Positions 6,246-7,325 of a stretch of DNA of 7,325 bases are shown one piece after another. Source of the stretch: Candidatus Dormiibacterota bacterium (GTDB lineage Bacteria; Chloroflexota; Dormibacteria; Aeolococcales; Aeolococcaceae); assembly GCA_027451645.1 (NCBI GenBank), contig DAIDIX010000049.1, forward strand, positions 2,600 to 9,924, written 5' to 3'. How positions within the stretch are numbered: the first letter of the stretch is position 1; each line of letters opens with the position of its first letter. The notes beneath the pieces are model-generated. The model was not told where the DNA came from. It ran no database searches and saw only the letters and a list, made by a program, of their open reading frames with translations. The position numbers were made by a program, and so were the translations under genes.

Positions 6246-6671
6246 TCATGAGAATTCATCTTCCACTTCTTTCATGCCATTGATGATCATGGGAAGATGG
6301 GATTGATCAAGATCACTGAAGGTGAACTCCACTGTGGTGATTGAGCCGATTGGCCGGATCCTGCCTTGGGCTTCAAGATGTCCAAAATTATCCATTGTCA
6401 GGACAATTTTGAATTCATCCTCCCAACTTGGATAGAACTTGATGGTTCCTTCCAATAAGGCATATGCGGATTCAGCATCCCTTGAAACCGAGTTGAGCAG
6501 TTTCAAACTCCACTCTGTTTCTATTTCACCTCGACAATAGTCAAGGCGAAATTCAAGCTGAAGTTTGAGGTAGTCCTGATACTCCGGATCTGTATATTGG
6601 GGGTGTGCTCGGCGGAAGTCGTGAGCTCGTATGTAATCAGCGTTCAAACTGCCAAATACAATTTCAGCCAC
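6246..6671 (-). CDS. Small soluble protein, possible immunity protein
   Basis: This encodes 141 residues from GTG 6671 to TGA at 6246-6248. It has no signal peptide or membrane segment; it is acidic and rich in aromatic residues, with a helical N-terminal half (PEYQDYLKLQLEFRLDYCRG) and a strand-rich C-terminal half. The C-terminal pattern, W-E-D-E-F-K-I-V-L then FGHLEAQGRI, then VEFTFSDLDQSHLPMIINGM, resembles from memory small proteins that accompany polymorphic or Rhs/WapA-type toxins (G-H-x-E-x-x-G then F-x-F-x-x-D-Q-T-x-L). This is suggestive only. The open frame extends upstream to a TTG at 6716, but AGGAGG at 6678-6683 directly before GTG 6671 fixes the shorter start. A possible gene tail ends at the same site (6682), as expected for a toxin-immunity junction. 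Confidence 0.7.
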   Translation of the reverse strand: MAEIVFGSLNADYIRAHDFRRAHPQYTDPEYQDYLKLQLEFRLDYCRGEIETEWSLKLLNSVSRDAESAYALLEGTIKFYPSWEDEFKIVLTMDNFGHLEAQGRIRPIGSITTVEFTFSDLDQSHLPMIINGMKEVEDEFS

Positions 6672-6677
6672 CTGAGA

Positions 6678-6683
6678 CCTCCT
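6678..6683 (-). promoter_or_regulatory. Ribosome binding site deciding the GTG start at 6671
   Basis: AGGAGG on the minus strand, 6 bases before the GTG. It overlaps the TAG (6682-6684) of the short open frame upstream, the arrangement seen at junctions of co-translated genes. Confidence 0.7.
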
Positions 6684-6822
6684 ACACGAAATGTGCATTG
6701 ACTTCTTCGTATCCAATGTAGAGCTTTAGCATGTCTGAAAACCACAGAGGTAGAACACACCTGCCTGAGTTGAGTGGATCTGAAGTGAGTAGTCCGGTTT
6801 CTGTGCAATTGGGTGTGATGGT
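6682..6822 (-). pseudogene. Possible 3' tail of a lost upstream gene (46 codons)
   Basis: A stop-to-stop frame of 46 codons ends at TAG 6682-6684, 10 bases before the GTG of the next gene. Its last part (LWFSDMLKLYIGYEEVNAHF) looks like real protein, with amphipathic and aromatic residues, whereas the first 20 residues do not. It has no start with a Shine-Dalgarno site. It may be the end of a toxin gene whose body was deleted, leaving the downstream immunity gene. No family is recognised. The same stretch also contains a plus-strand 31-codon frame (6731-6826), so coding status is uncertain. Confidence 0.25.
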
Positions 6823-6844
6823 CTAAGGTGACCAGCTTTGTTGC

Positions 6845-7207
6845 ATGATGGAATGCATGCATGACGTGATTGCCGTTCGAGTCAGTTTGGATAACGGAGA
6901 GTACCGCTACTTCCTTACCTGGGGAAGAGTGTTTGATGCCATTGATTCCACGCGTATCTGCGATGCTGTGCTTTCATATGCATTACATTGCGATCTCGGA
7001 AGTGGCAAGGCCAAAGCTGCAGAGCTGTGTTACAGTCTCCGCGATGCAAGCTCGGAGGAATACTTCTATGAGTCGCTCTTTGAAATGGCCTGCACTGGTG
7101 GCCCTAAGATTGGGCCGGAGCACGTGGCATGGCTTGAAGAGCGAAGGCATGCATTGGAGGATGGTCGCGAAATCTGGTACCTTGGGACACCTCGCAGCAG
7201 GCAGTGA
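6845..7207 (+). CDS. Small soluble protein of unknown function
   Basis: This encodes 120 residues from ATG 6845. There is no signal peptide or membrane segment. Visible features are an N-terminal strand pair (VIAVRVSLDNGEYRYFLTW), a middle helix-rich part with EEYFYESLFEMA at about 71-82, and a C-terminal helix ending EIWYLGTP. I do not recognise a named family. The N-terminal 'DNGEYRYFLTWGR' pattern is familiar from uncharacterised small proteins, but I can give no function. The start is uncertain: AAGGTGA (6825-6831) is 13 bases before ATG 6845, rather far; ATG 6848 or ATG 6857 (MHDVIAVRV) are alternatives. It is divergent from the possible immunity gene at 6246-6671. The 118 bases after its stop contain no gene I can support, only a 5-bp AAGGA/TCCTT hairpin (7274-7287). 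Confidence 0.65.
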   Translation: MMECMHDVIAVRVSLDNGEYRYFLTWGRVFDAIDSTRICDAVLSYALHCDLGSGKAKAAELCYSLRDASSEEYFYESLFEMACTGGPKIGPEHVAWLEERRHALEDGREIWYLGTPRSRQ

Positions 7208-7325
7208 ACTCTTTCGACCATGTTGGTGAGATAAGACTGTCTCTGATGCAGATTCAAGCTGCATGGTGGGCTGGAGGTAATCCAAGGAAATCTCCTTTGT
7301 CGTGAGTGGGAGATGTACAAGAAGG

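Noticed and set aside
6011..6259. Minus-strand 82-codon frame
   Set aside because: It overlaps the 3' end of the membrane protein gene and has no recognisable domain; it is probably a shadow.
6731..6826. Plus-strand 31-codon frame whose TAA overlaps the AAGGTGA before the 6845 gene
   Set aside because: Its start lacks a good ribosome site, the peptide is short with no motif, and the opposite strand has a competing frame. Not strong enough to call.
6983..7285. Minus-strand TTG-start frame with an AAAGGAG upstream
   Set aside because: The ribosome-site-like sequence is good, but the frame lies almost entirely antisense to the better-supported plus-strand gene and shows no motif.
1..7325. CRISPR array, tRNA, rRNA or insertion sequence
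   Set aside because: No regularly spaced direct repeats with unique spacers, no tRNA-like or rRNA sequence and no transposase or terminal inverted repeats were seen.

Overview
The window looks like an accessory stretch of a bacterial chromosome from a Gram-positive lineage, most plausibly a moderate-GC actinobacterium. The reasons are exported repeat proteins with SCxxxxFC blades and YVLDGFGGxHPF/YWPGW units (types I know mainly from Actinobacteria, especially acidophilic or soil groups), GTG starts, purine-rich Shine-Dalgarno sites and one apparently leaderless mRNA. The lineage is an inference; there is no rRNA or marker gene to confirm it.

Layout. (1) Positions 1-2098, minus strand: the first 699 residues of a secreted mosaic protein made of a signal peptide, a seven-blade YVTN-type beta-propeller, a PKD domain and RCC1-type repeats. 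Its C-terminus lies outside the window. (2) Positions 2099-2630: a 532-base gap holding a short relic that matches the N-terminus of arsenite methyltransferase ArsM, a copy of a short repeated element, and hairpins. (3) Positions 2631-4373, minus strand: a second secreted protein with seven Cys-paired blades followed by six YVLDGFGG/YWPGW repeats. It has a perfect Shine-Dalgarno site and a leader full of hairpins. (4) Positions 4374-4621: an intergenic region with that leader, a second copy of the repeated element and the AT-rich promoter/operator zone of a toxin-antitoxin operon. (5) Positions 4622-5159, plus strand: a BrnT-like toxin overlapping a ribbon-helix-helix antitoxin, with lower G+C than the surface genes. 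(6) Positions 5160-5592: a gap with two strong hairpins and the third copy of the repeated element. (7) Positions 5593-6063, plus strand: a four-helix membrane protein of unknown function. (8) Positions 6246-6671, minus strand: a small soluble protein that may be an immunity protein, preceded by what may be the tail of a lost toxin gene. (9) Positions 6845-7207, plus strand: an uncharacterised small soluble protein, followed by 118 bases with no recognisable gene.

How it fits together. The two minus-strand genes appear to supply large extracellular repeat proteins, and a related sequence element lies upstream of each in the same orientation. The right half is typical of genomic flux: a self-regulated toxin-antitoxin pair, a gene relic and small orphan genes of the kind found near polymorphic toxins. 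I did not find a complete new defence or biosynthetic system. The most interesting items are the shared intergenic element, the structured leader, the arsM relic and the putative toxin-tail/immunity junction.
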